Of a DNA stretch of 37,178 nucleotides, positions 14,095 through 21,813 are shown in pieces (position 1 is the first letter of the stretch; each line of letters begins with the position of its first letter). Both the position numbers and the translations under genes were made by a program. The notes beneath the pieces are model-generated. The model worked only from the letters and a program-made list of their open reading frames with translations, was not told the origin of the DNA and made no database searches. The DNA comes from Solirubrobacterales bacterium (GTDB lineage: Bacteria; Actinomycetota; Thermoleophilia; Solirubrobacterales; 70-9), in the NCBI GenBank assembly GCA_009379895.1, contig WHSW01000007.1:10711-47888 (forward strand), read 5' to 3'.

Positions 14095-15088
14095 GACGCG
14101 AGCCCTGCCCGTCCTGGCCGCCCTCTGTGCACTCGCCCTCGGCGCCTGCGGCGGTGAGGGCTCCGGCGAAGCGACCGGCGCGGAGGGGGCCGCCGCGGGG
14201 TTCCCGGCGAGGATCGACCAGCAGCTCGGCGAGGTCACGATCGAGGATCGCCCGACGCGCGTGGTGGCGCTCGACTATCCCAGCGCCGACGCCGCGATCG
14301 CGCTCGGCGTCGTCCCGGTCGGGATGTACGACGTCACCTACCTCGAGGGCGGCGTCCAGGAGTGGACCGGAGTGGCTCTCGACGGTGAGGAGCCCGAGTT
14401 GATCGATACGGAGGGGGGCTTCCCGTTCGAGGCGATCCTGCGCCTGCGGCCTGACGTGATCCTCGCCACCAACACCTACCCGCTGATCTCCGAGTCCTGG
14501 GACGAGCTCAACGCGATCGCCCCGGTGGTCGGGCACGTCGACGCCCCCGGCGTGGACACCTGGCAGCAGGGGGTGCGGCAGGTCGCCAAGGCGCTCGGGC
14601 GCGGGCCGCGGGCCGAGCGGCTGATCGCCGATGTCGAGGCCAGCGTGGCGCGGGTCCGCGAGGAGCACCCCGAGTTCGCCGGCAAGACCGTGTCCTTCTT
14701 CAACTACGTCGCCGGGGACGGGCTCTACGTGATCGATGACGACTCGGACGCGTCGATCGAGTTCCTCAGGGACCTCGGCTTCGCCGGCCTCACCGACGAG
14801 GTCGCACGGCTCCCTGGTCAGCAGGGCCGCGCCCAGGTCAGCGCCGAGCGCTACCCGACCATCGACGCCGACCTGATCCTGGGCACCAGCCCGGATCCCG
14901 CGGAGCTCGAGGACCTGGAGCGCGACACCCTGTTCTCGAGGGTGCCCGCGGTCGCCCGCGGCGCGTACGTGGGATTCGGCATCGGCCCCTCGACGGCCAT
15001 GGCCTTCCCGTCGGTGCTGAGCGTCCCCTACGCGATCGACGAACTGGCGTCCCGACTGGCCGAGGCGCTGACCGCCGACGCCGGTTGA
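14093..15088 (+). CDS. Iron-siderophore ABC transporter substrate-binding lipoprotein, FecB/FepB-like
   Basis: A 331-residue periplasmic-binding-protein-like lipoprotein. The signal peptide ends in the lipobox LGAC with Cys19 as lipid anchor. The class III binding-protein fold shows in TIEDRPTRVVALDYPSADAA (about 53-70), FEAILRLRPDVILATN and the C-terminal PYAIDELASRLAEAL. It should capture ferric siderophores or haem outside the membrane and hand them to an ABC permease, but no permease or ATPase gene is in the window. ATG 14093 lies inside an iron-box-like palindrome, so iron-replete repression is likely. Other class III ligands such as cobalamin cannot be excluded. Confidence 0.88.
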   Translation: MTRALPVLAALCALALGACGGEGSGEATGAEGAAAGFPARIDQQLGEVTIEDRPTRVVALDYPSADAAIALGVVPVGMYDVTYLEGGVQEWTGVALDGEEPELIDTEGGFPFEAILRLRPDVILATNTYPLISESWDELNAIAPVVGHVDAPGVDTWQQGVRQVAKALGRGPRAERLIADVEASVARVREEHPEFAGKTVSFFNYVAGDGLYVIDDDSDASIEFLRDLGFAGLTDEVARLPGQQGRAQVSAERYPTIDADLILGTSPDPAELEDLERDTLFSRVPAVARGAYVGFGIGPSTAMAFPSVLSVPYAIDELASRLAEALTADAG

Positions 15089-15160
15089 CGAGGGGTCGCG
15101 AGCCGCTGCGGGCCGGGATCAATGCCGGCGGGTGAGTGCAGGTGCGGCCGGCGGCCGTCC

Positions 15161-15649
15161 TCAGCGCTCACGCGCCGCGGTCAGCGCCAGGTCGACCGCC
15201 CCCCGCGGCGACTCGGCGACCTCGATTCCGTTGCCGCCGGCGACCGGCGCGTGCGGTGTCACCGTCCAGCTCTCGAGCGCGACCACCGGGCGGCCGAGCC
15301 TGCGCGCGAAGCCGATCTCGGCGAGCGTCCCCCACTCGCCGCCGATCGCGATCACCGCGTCACCAGAGGCGACCACGGCGAGGTTGCGGGCATGACCGAT
15401 CCCGGTCGCGACCACGTGCGTGCAGAAGCGGTTGGCGGCGGTGGGGTCGGTGCCGGGCACGATCCCGATCACCGTCCCTCCGGACCCGGCCGCACCCCGC
15501 GCCGCCGCCTCCATCACCCCGCCGAGGCCGCCACAGACCAGGCTCGCGCCCGCCTCGGCGAGCCGCCGGCCGACCTCCTCGGCGACTGGCGCAAGCTGCT
15601 CGTCGCTGGTGCCCTTGCCGATCACGGCGATCTGCGTCACGCCGGTCAT
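15161..15649 (-). CDS. LOG-like nucleotide-binding protein (TIGR00725 type)
   Basis: A 162-residue Rossmann-type protein of the lysine-decarboxylase-like/LOG superfamily. IAVIGKGTSDEQLAPVAEEV opens the fold, GGLGGVMEAAARGA is at about 44-57, and GGEWGTLAEIGFA (about 110-122) occupies the place of the PGGxGTxxE motif, so only part of the LOG catalytic signature is kept. True LOG enzymes release cytokinin-like bases from nucleotides; the TIGR00725 subgroup has no assigned reaction. The start is ATG 15647-15649, overlapping the helicase stop by ATGA, so it is translationally coupled as the last gene of the folP-helicase unit. Confidence 0.8.
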   Translation of the reverse strand: MTGVTQIAVIGKGTSDEQLAPVAEEVGRRLAEAGASLVCGGLGGVMEAAARGAAGSGGTVIGIVPGTDPTAANRFCTHVVATGIGHARNLAVVASGDAVIAIGGEWGTLAEIGFARRLGRPVVALESWTVTPHAPVAGGNGIEVAESPRGAVDLALTAARER

Positions 15650-18000
15650 GCCGCCGTCCGGCCCGGGCGCCGCTCGGCCGCGATCAGGTTGATGATCGCG
15701 TCCATCAGCTCCAGCGCCCCGGCCTTGTGCAGCGGCTCGTTGAGGTTGCCGCACTTCGGGCTCTGGATGCACGACGGGCAGCCCGCCTCACAGGGGCACT
15801 CGCCGACCAGGCGGGCGGCGTCGCCGACCAGGCGCTCGAACTCGTCGTAGCCGCGGCGGGCGATACCCACCCCCCCGGGGTGGCCGTCGTAGACGAAGAT
15901 CGTCGGCAGGCCGGTCTGGAAGTGGATGTTGGTCGACAGGCCGCCGATGTCCCAGCGGTCGCACATCGCCAGCAGCGGCAGGACCGCGATCTGTGAGTGC
16001 TCGGAGGCGTGCAGCGCCCCGAGCAGGACCTCGGGCGCCAGCGCATCCGGCCCGGCCAGCTGATCGGCGAGCAGGTACCAGAGCGCCTGGGTGGGAAAGT
16101 TCTGCTCGGGCAGCTCGAGCCCGACCAGGTCGATCACCGAGTGGTCGGCGAGGCTCTTGCGCTGGTAGGCGATCACCTGCTCGGTCACCGAGACCTCGCC
16201 GAAGCGAAGCTCCACCCCGCTCTGCGCAGCCCCGATCGAGCGCTGCGCGCCGACCGATTCGATGAAGACCTCAGTCTCCTTGCGGGGCTGGGTGTACCAG
16301 TCGCCGTCGAAGGCGTCGACGATCGCGCGGCGGCCGTCGACATCGAGCTCGCGCACCTCGTAGGAGCGCCCGAGGTGCAGGTAGATCGCGCCCGGGTGAA
16401 CGGTGGAGAAGGCGCGCTCGGCCTCGACCGTGCCGATCACCTCCCCCGAGGCCCCCTCGACCACCGCGACGGAGTCCGGGGAAGCGGAGCGCAGCGAGAT
16501 CTCGCCGGCGGGAAACCCGGCGCCCCGCGGCAGGTAGCGGCCGTCGCGGGCGCGGCGCAGGCGCCCGGCGCCGACCAGGGCCTCGGCGCGCTCGCGCCAG
16601 CGGGCGCCGAGGATCTCGTCGTCTGTGGCCCCGGGCTGGGCGCCGGCGCCGCCGAGCGGCGCCTCGTGGGCCGCCGCGAGCACGTGCGCCGTCTGGATCC
16701 GCTCGTTCGCGTGATCGAGGATCGCCGCCTCCACCGGGCGGGCGAGGAACTCGTCGGGGTGGCGGCAGAAGAACTGGTCGAGCGCGTCCTCGCCGGCGAC
16801 GTAGAGCGCGATGCCCTCGCTGCGCCGCCCGGCACGCCCCCACATCTGCCGCAGGCTCGCGACCGTGCCGGGGAAGGTGACGCAGACCGCCGCGTCGAGC
16901 TCGCCGATGTCGATCCCGAGCTCGAGCGCGTCGGTGGCGACCACCGCGAGCAGCTCGCCCGCGGCGAGCTGGGCCTCGATCTCGCGCCGCTGCTGCGGCG
17001 TGTATCCGGCGCGGTAGGGCGCGATCCGCCGGGCCAGGGCGGGCTCGCCGAGCTCCGTGAGGCGCATCCGGGTGAAGCGCAGGATGAGCTCGATCCCGCG
17101 GCGGCTGCGCAGGAAGCAGATCGTGCGCGCGCCGTTGACGACCAGGTCGGCGAGCAGCTCGGCGGCCTCGGAGAGCACCGAGCGCCGGCGCATCGTGCGC
17201 TCGTCGAGGACGGGCGGGTTCCAGACCGCGATCCGCCGCTTGGCCCGGGGCGCGCCGTCGGAGTCGACCAGCTCGAAGTCTGTCCCGACGAGCCGCTCGG
17301 CGAGCTCGACCGGGTTGGCGATCGTCGCCGAGGCGAGGATGAAGCGGGGGGAGCTGCCGTACACGCGAGCCACCCGCCGCAGCCGGCGCAGGACGTTGGC
17401 CACGTGCGAGCCGAACACGCCGCGATAGGTGTGCGCCTCGTCGACGACGATCCACTCGAGGTTTGCGAGGAAGTCGCCCCAGCCCTTGTGATGGGCGAGC
17501 AGGCCCATGTTGAGCATGTCCGGGTTGGTGAGCACGAGGTTGGACCGGCGGCGGATCGCCGGTCGATCGTCGCGCGGGGTGTCGCCGTCGTAGATCGCGT
17601 GGCGCAGCTCGGGCGGGCCGAGCTGGGAGAGCTTGCGGGCCTGGTCCTGGGCGAGCGCCTTGGTCGGGTAGACGTACAGGGCCCGGGCCTTGGGGTCGCG
17701 GGCGATCGCGTCGAGGACCGGCAGGTTGAACGACAGGGACTTGCCCGAGGCGGTGCCGCTGGTGACGATCAGGTCGCCCGCGCGCGAGGCGTCGAGCGCC
17801 TCGACCTGGTGTGAGTACAGGCCCTCGATCCCGGCGCGGCGCACGGCCTCGCGAAGCCCCGGCGCGAGCTCCACGGGGGCCGGTTGCGAGCTCGCTCCGC
17901 GAGCCTCCTCGACGCTGGTCGCGACCAGCCGCTCGTCGATCTCCCCCGCCTCGAGCAATCGCTCCCAGGAGAGCGGCGGGGCGTCGCCGAAGACGCTCAT
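15646..18000 (-). CDS. DEAD/DEAH-box helicase with DUF1998 zinc domain, MrfA/YprA-like
   Basis: A 784-residue superfamily 2 helicase. The Q-like segment YSHQVEALDASRAG is at 62-75, Walker A TSGTASGKS at 80-88, DEAH at 187-190, and SAT in ILASATIANP. The second RecA domain has VVATDALELGIDIGELD and QMWGRAGRRSEG. The C-terminal DUF1998 region ends with a four-cysteine cluster in CPCEAGCPSCIQSPKCG. Bacillus MrfA (YprA) has this layout and acts in repair of mitomycin C damage. The start is ATG 17998-18000, overlapping the folP-like stop by ATGA. The repair role is inferred. Confidence 0.9.
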   Translation of the reverse strand: MSVFGDAPPLSWERLLEAGEIDERLVATSVEEARGASSQPAPVELAPGLREAVRRAGIEGLYSHQVEALDASRAGDLIVTSGTASGKSLSFNLPVLDAIARDPKARALYVYPTKALAQDQARKLSQLGPPELRHAIYDGDTPRDDRPAIRRRSNLVLTNPDMLNMGLLAHHKGWGDFLANLEWIVVDEAHTYRGVFGSHVANVLRRLRRVARVYGSSPRFILASATIANPVELAERLVGTDFELVDSDGAPRAKRRIAVWNPPVLDERTMRRRSVLSEAAELLADLVVNGARTICFLRSRRGIELILRFTRMRLTELGEPALARRIAPYRAGYTPQQRREIEAQLAAGELLAVVATDALELGIDIGELDAAVCVTFPGTVASLRQMWGRAGRRSEGIALYVAGEDALDQFFCRHPDEFLARPVEAAILDHANERIQTAHVLAAAHEAPLGGAGAQPGATDDEILGARWRERAEALVGAGRLRRARDGRYLPRGAGFPAGEISLRSASPDSVAVVEGASGEVIGTVEAERAFSTVHPGAIYLHLGRSYEVRELDVDGRRAIVDAFDGDWYTQPRKETEVFIESVGAQRSIGAAQSGVELRFGEVSVTEQVIAYQRKSLADHSVIDLVGLELPEQNFPTQALWYLLADQLAGPDALAPEVLLGALHASEHSQIAVLPLLAMCDRWDIGGLSTNIHFQTGLPTIFVYDGHPGGVGIARRGYDEFERLVGDAARLVGECPCEAGCPSCIQSPKCGNLNEPLHKAGALELMDAIINLIAAERRPGRTAA

Positions 18001-18842
18001 GGCCGCGGGATCGCGATCGCCGCGGCGGTGCGCAGCGCGTCGAGGGCGGTGGCGTCGTGCAGGCGCAGCACCTCGGCCCCGGCGGCCACCGCGAGCGTGG
18101 TCGCGGCGAGCGTCGCCCCCTCGCGCTCGGCGGCGGGCAGGCGCTCGTCCCAGGAGCCGGCGAGCACGGCGCCGAGGAAGTCCTTGCGCGACAGGGCCAC
18201 GAAGAGTGGCCTGCCGAGCGAGCGCAGCTCGCCGAGCCGCCGCAGGATCTCGAGGTCGTCGTCGGTGTCGAGGTCGAAGTCGAGGCCCGGGTCGAGCGCG
18301 ATCTGCTCTGAGTCGACGCCGAGCTCGACCGCGCGCTCGAGGCGCTCGGAGAACCAGCCGCCCAGGTGTGCGACCGGGTCGGCGTAGCCGGGCGCCCGGC
18401 GGTCGACGCGCGGCGGGCCCTCGATGTGCATGAGCACGTAGCCGCAGCCCCGCTCGGCGATCAGGCCGAGCATCTCCGCCGAGCCACCCGAGATGTCGTT
18501 GATCGCGGCGGCGCCGGCGTCGAGGGCCGCCGCGGCAACCTCGGGCGAGAAGGTGTCGGCGAGTACCGGCACACCCGCCTCGGCGGCCAGGCGCTCGATC
18601 GCCGGGACGAGCTTCGCCGCCTCGGCGGCGGCCGGCACCGGCGGGCCGCTGCGGGCCGCGACCGCCCCGACGTCGAGCAGGTCGAACCCCGCCTCGACCA
18701 GCCCGAGCCCGTCGGCGAGCGCGCGCTCGGGGGTGCCGCTGCGCGCGCCGGCGAAGAACGAGTCGTCGGTGACGTTGACGATCCCGGCGCCGAGCGGCGG
18801 CGGGAGCTCGAGCGTGGTGTTCGCCAGACGCCAGGCGGGCAT
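17997..18842 (-). CDS. folP: Dihydropteroate synthase homologue with altered pterin-loop motif
   Basis: A 281-residue TIM-barrel protein of the DHPS family, which joins p-aminobenzoate to dihydropterin pyrophosphate in folate synthesis. Conserved parts are GIVNVTDDSFF (20-30), AINDISGG (113-120), LDPGLDF (183-189), LSRKDFLG (217-224) and RLHDA (260-264). The loop that is normally DIGGESTRPG reads DVGAVAARSG at 57-66, keeping only the outer Asp/Gly and the Arg. It may be the cell's working DHPS with drift, or a non-folate paralogue like mycobacterial FolP2. The start is ATG 18840-18842, leaderless from a TAACTT at 18851-18856. It is coupled by ATGA to the helicase gene. Confidence 0.75.
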   Translation of the reverse strand: MPAWRLANTTLELPPPLGAGIVNVTDDSFFAGARSGTPERALADGLGLVEAGFDLLDVGAVAARSGPPVPAAAEAAKLVPAIERLAAEAGVPVLADTFSPEVAAAALDAGAAAINDISGGSAEMLGLIAERGCGYVLMHIEGPPRVDRRAPGYADPVAHLGGWFSERLERAVELGVDSEQIALDPGLDFDLDTDDDLEILRRLGELRSLGRPLFVALSRKDFLGAVLAGSWDERLPAAEREGATLAATTLAVAAGAEVLRLHDATALDALRTAAAIAIPRP

Positions 18843-18845
18843 CGC

Positions 18846-18860
18846 CGACTAAGTTAGTCG
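18846..18860. promoter_or_regulatory. Palindromic bidirectional promoter core (CGACTAA-G-TTAGTCG)
   Basis: A perfect 15-base palindrome fills most of the 22-base gap between the folP-like ATG (minus) and the HAD ATG (plus). It contains TAAGTT (18850-18855, plus) 9 bases before ATG 18865 and TAACTT (18851-18856, minus) 8 bases before ATG 18842. Both fit TANNNT at the leaderless distance, so one symmetric element can serve both genes, used by only one polymerase at a time. Confidence 0.6.
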
Positions 18861-18864
18861 TCCC

Positions 18865-19683
18865 ATGGCCCTGCGCTGCGTCTACACCGACCTCGACGGA
18901 ACGCTGCTCGGAAGGCGGGGCTCGCTCTTCCGCGACGCCGAGGGGGCGTTCTCGCTCCGTCAGGCGCGGGCGCTCGAGGCCTGCTTCCGCGCCGACGTCG
19001 AGGTGGTGATCATGTCGGGCCGCCGCGAGGACACCGTCCGTTCCGACGCGCGCCTCATCGGTCAGACCTCGTACATCTACGAGGCCGGCTGCGCGGTGAT
19101 GATCGATGGCGAGCCCACGTATCTGACCGGCGACTGGAGGCCGGGCGGCGAGCGCACGCCGGCGGAGCAGATGCTCGACGCCGGGATCCCCGACCTGCTC
19201 TTCTCGCACTTCAAGGGACGGCTCGAGTGGCACGCGCCCTGGCACTCCCAGCGGGTGTTCTCGCACCTGTTCCGAGGCCATGTCGACGTCGCCGAGGCCA
19301 ACGAGCTGCTGCGCGAACACGGCCACAGCGATCTCCGCTTCCTCGACAACGGGACGATCACCAGGCCTATGGACGGGATCGACACCGCCCATGCCTACCA
19401 CCTGGTCCCCGGCGGCGCGAGCAAGGCCAACGGCGTCGCCTTCCACCGGCGAGCGCGCGGGTACGAGTCCGAGAGCTGCATCGCGGTCGGCGACTCGATC
19501 GAGGACCTCGAGTCGGCGGTCGCCGTCGGGCGCTTCTTCTGCGTCGCCAACGGCCCCGAGCGCGACGAGGCGCTGCGCGCGGCGCTGGCGCGCTTTCCGA
19601 ACGCGACCGTCACCGAGGGCTCGATGGGGGACGGTTTCTACGAGGCGGTCGTCTCCACGCTCGCCACGGGGAGCGTGGCTTGA
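18865..19683 (+). CDS. HAD-family phosphatase (Cof/MPGP-like)
   Basis: A 272-residue HAD hydrolase. Motif I DLDGTLL has nucleophile Asp9 and acid/base Asp11, motif II is IMSGRRED near residue 50, and motif IV is VGDSIEDLESA near 211. A large C2-type cap lies between. GGASKANGVAFHRR supplies the Lys. Cap type and motifs resemble Cof or mannosyl-3-phosphoglycerate phosphatases; the substrate is unknown. The ATG 18865-18867 is 9 bases after the TAAGTT -10 with no ribosome-binding site, so it is probably leaderless. Its stop overlaps the pepT start (TTGA, 19680-19683). Confidence 0.85.
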   Translation: MALRCVYTDLDGTLLGRRGSLFRDAEGAFSLRQARALEACFRADVEVVIMSGRREDTVRSDARLIGQTSYIYEAGCAVMIDGEPTYLTGDWRPGGERTPAEQMLDAGIPDLLFSHFKGRLEWHAPWHSQRVFSHLFRGHVDVAEANELLREHGHSDLRFLDNGTITRPMDGIDTAHAYHLVPGGASKANGVAFHRRARGYESESCIAVGDSIEDLESAVAVGRFFCVANGPERDEALRAALARFPNATVTEGSMGDGFYEAVVSTLATGSVA

Positions 19684-20972
19684 GCGCGGCCTACACCTCG
19701 CCGCTCGCCGAGGACCTCGCCCCCGGGCTGCTCGAGCGCTTCCTGCGCTACGTCCGCGTCGATACGCAGTCGGCGCGCGGGCGCGACGGCTCACCGAGCA
19801 CCCCGGGCCAGCTCGAGCTCGGGCGGCTGCTCGTCGCCGAGCTCGAGGCGGCCGGGCTGCAGGGCGCGTCCCTGGACGACAACGGCTACGTGACGGCGTC
19901 GCTGCCGGCGACCGTCGAGGGCCCCGTGCCGGTGATCTGCCTGGTCGCGCACCTCGACACCTCCCCCGACGAGTCGGGCGCCGGGGTCGAGCCGATCGTC
20001 CGTCGCGACTACGGCGGCGAGCCGATCGAGCTGCCGAGGGGAGGCACGGTCCTCGACCCCGCCGAGCACCCGCAGCTGGCGGCCGCGCGCGGACACGACC
20101 TGATCACCACCAGCGGCGACACGCTGCTGGGCGCCGACGACAAGGCGGGGGTGGCCGAGATCGTGACCGCCGTCGCGCACCTCGTGGCACGACCCCAGCT
20201 CCCCCGCCCCGAGCTGCGCGTCTGCCTTACGCCGGACGAGGAGGTCGGCGAGGGGGCGACCCTCTTCGACATCGACGGCATCGGCGCCGACTGCGCCTAC
20301 ACCATGGACGGGTCCGAGCTCGGCGAGCTGCAGGACGAGACCTTCGAGGCCGCCGAGATGACGATCGAGATCACCGGCGTCGAGGCGCACCCGGGCTTCG
20401 CCACCGGCAAGCTCGTCAACGCGCTGCGCCTGATGGGGCGCGTGCTCGCCGCGCTGCCCGCCGATCGCCTCACGCCCGAGACGACCTCCGGGCGCGAGGG
20501 CTTCATCCATGCCTACGAGCTCACCGGGAGCGCCACCAAGGCGACGCTGCGCGCGATCGTCCGCGACTTCGACGAGGAGCGGCTGGAGGCGCACTGCGAG
20601 CTGCTGCGCCGCACCGCCGAGGAGGTATGCGCGAGCGAGCCGCGCGCCCGGCTGCGGGTCGAGGCCCACGCCCAGTACCCGAACATGCGCCGCTACCTGG
20701 AGGACTTCCCCCGGGTCACCGCGGCGGCCGAGGAGGCGATTCGCGCCGAGGGGATCGAGCCGCGGAGGGTGCCGATCCGAGGCGGTACCGATGGCTCGAT
20801 CCTGAGCGCGCGTGGGCTGCCGACGCCCAATATCTTCACCGGCGGGCACGACTACCACTCGGTCCGCGAGTGGGCGTCACTGCAGGAGATGTCGGCCGCG
20901 GCGGCGACGATCGTCCATCTGGCCGAGGTCTGGACGCGGCCCGAGTACCGCGACGCCTCGGCCTCCGCTTGA
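19680..20972 (+). CDS. pepT: Peptidase T, tripeptide aminopeptidase
   Basis: A 430-residue M20B metallopeptidase that removes the N-terminal residue of tripeptides in the cytoplasm. The di-zinc and catalytic residues are visible: HLDTSPD (His91, Asp93), GADDKAG (Asp153), TPDEEVG (Glu187 and Glu188), and the C-terminal IFTGGHDYHS. The dimerisation lid lies between the last two. I choose TTG 19680-19682: GGGGAG is 6 bases upstream, and the start overlaps the HAD stop as TTGA. Upstream in-frame alternatives would lie deep in the HAD gene. Length slightly exceeds the usual 408-410 residues. Confidence 0.92.
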   Translation: MSAAYTSPLAEDLAPGLLERFLRYVRVDTQSARGRDGSPSTPGQLELGRLLVAELEAAGLQGASLDDNGYVTASLPATVEGPVPVICLVAHLDTSPDESGAGVEPIVRRDYGGEPIELPRGGTVLDPAEHPQLAAARGHDLITTSGDTLLGADDKAGVAEIVTAVAHLVARPQLPRPELRVCLTPDEEVGEGATLFDIDGIGADCAYTMDGSELGELQDETFEAAEMTIEITGVEAHPGFATGKLVNALRLMGRVLAALPADRLTPETTSGREGFIHAYELTGSATKATLRAIVRDFDEERLEAHCELLRRTAEEVCASEPRARLRVEAHAQYPNMRRYLEDFPRVTAAAEEAIRAEGIEPRRVPIRGGTDGSILSARGLPTPNIFTGGHDYHSVREWASLQEMSAAAATIVHLAEVWTRPEYRDASASA

Positions 20973-21004
20973 TCGCTCGATCCGGCCGGCCCGACCCGGC
21001 AGGC

Positions 21005-21010
21005 TAGTAT
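21005..21010 (+). promoter_or_regulatory. -10 element (TAGTAT) of the DtxR-family gene
   Basis: TAGTAT lies 10 bases before ATG 21021, within the 48-base gap after pepT. The DtxR-family gene can therefore be transcribed on its own with a leader of only a few bases. Confidence 0.5.
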
Positions 21011-21020
21011 CGAACGCGCG

Positions 21021-21734
21021 ATGTCGCACGATCACGCTACGGTCGCCGAGGAGGAGTACCTGGAGATCATGTTCTGGCTCGAGGAGGCCGGACTGTCGAT
21101 CACCGGGGCGAACATCGCCCGGGCCATGCAACTCTCGCCGCCGACCGTCCACGAGATGATCGGGCGGCTCGAGCGCGACGGTTACGTCACCCGCGCCGAG
21201 GACAAGTCGCTCCTGTTCACCGGCGAGGGACGCGAGCACGCGCAGGCGATCGTCCGCCGCCACCGCCTGATCGAGCGCTTTTTGACCGACGTCCTCGGGA
21301 TCCCGTGGGACGAGGTCCACGAGGAGGCCGAGCGGCTCGAGCACGCGATGTCACCGGTGCTCGAGGAGCGGATGCTGGAGGCGATCGGCGACGCGAAGAC
21401 CTGTCCCCACGGGCACCCGATCGTCGAGGGGGTCCGCGAGCACGGCGCGCTGCTCGCCGACGTCGAGCCCGGCGCCAGCGTGCTCGTGCTGCGCTTCGAG
21501 AACGAGGCCGAGGAGCTCCTGCACTACCTCAAGCGGGCCGGCATGCGGCCGGGCCTCGACGGGGAGGTCGAGAGCTCGGACGACGAGGGGGTCGTCGTCA
21601 TCTCGGCGGGCGAGCGTCTCTCGATCACCCGCAGCGTCGCCGAGACGGTCTCGGTCCGCGCCGATCCGGCGCCGCCCCCCCGCGCGCCGCTGCCCGAGGC
21701 GCTCGTCATCTCCAGCGACCGCTACGGGCGCTGA
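21021..21734 (+). CDS. DtxR/MntR-family metal-dependent transcriptional regulator
   Basis: A 237-residue protein with an N-terminal winged HTH (about 8-70, NIARAMQLSPPTVHEMIGRL recognition region), a dimerisation and metal domain (72-140) and a C-terminal SH3-like FeoA domain (about 145-215). Aligned to IdeR, the ligands His79, Glu83, His98, Glu105 and His106 are kept as His81, Glu85, His100, Glu107 and His108. Met10 and Cys102 are instead Glu12 and Glu104. Carboxylates at those two places are the MntR pattern, which favours manganese. Iron versus manganese is therefore open. It is preceded by its own -10 at 21005 and ends in a convergent gap with a strong hairpin. Confidence 0.88.
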   Translation: MSHDHATVAEEEYLEIMFWLEEAGLSITGANIARAMQLSPPTVHEMIGRLERDGYVTRAEDKSLLFTGEGREHAQAIVRRHRLIERFLTDVLGIPWDEVHEEAERLEHAMSPVLEERMLEAIGDAKTCPHGHPIVEGVREHGALLADVEPGASVLVLRFENEAEELLHYLKRAGMRPGLDGEVESSDDEGVVVISAGERLSITRSVAETVSVRADPAPPPRAPLPEALVISSDRYGR

Positions 21735-21746
21735 GCGCGGCCGTAG

Positions 21747-21796
21747 CGGCCGGGCGCGGGCGGAGGCTGCGGGGCGTCGCGCGGGGCGCCCGGCCG
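21747..21796. terminator. Inverted repeat between convergent genes, likely bidirectional terminator
   Basis: Perfect 11-base arms CGGCCGGGCGC (21747-21757) and GCGCCCGGCCG (21786-21796) enclose 28 bases, between the DtxR-family stop and the aminotransferase stop. There is no U tract, so intrinsic termination is uncertain. Confidence 0.45.
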
Positions 21797-21813
21797 TCAC
21801 CCTTCGCGGCGGC

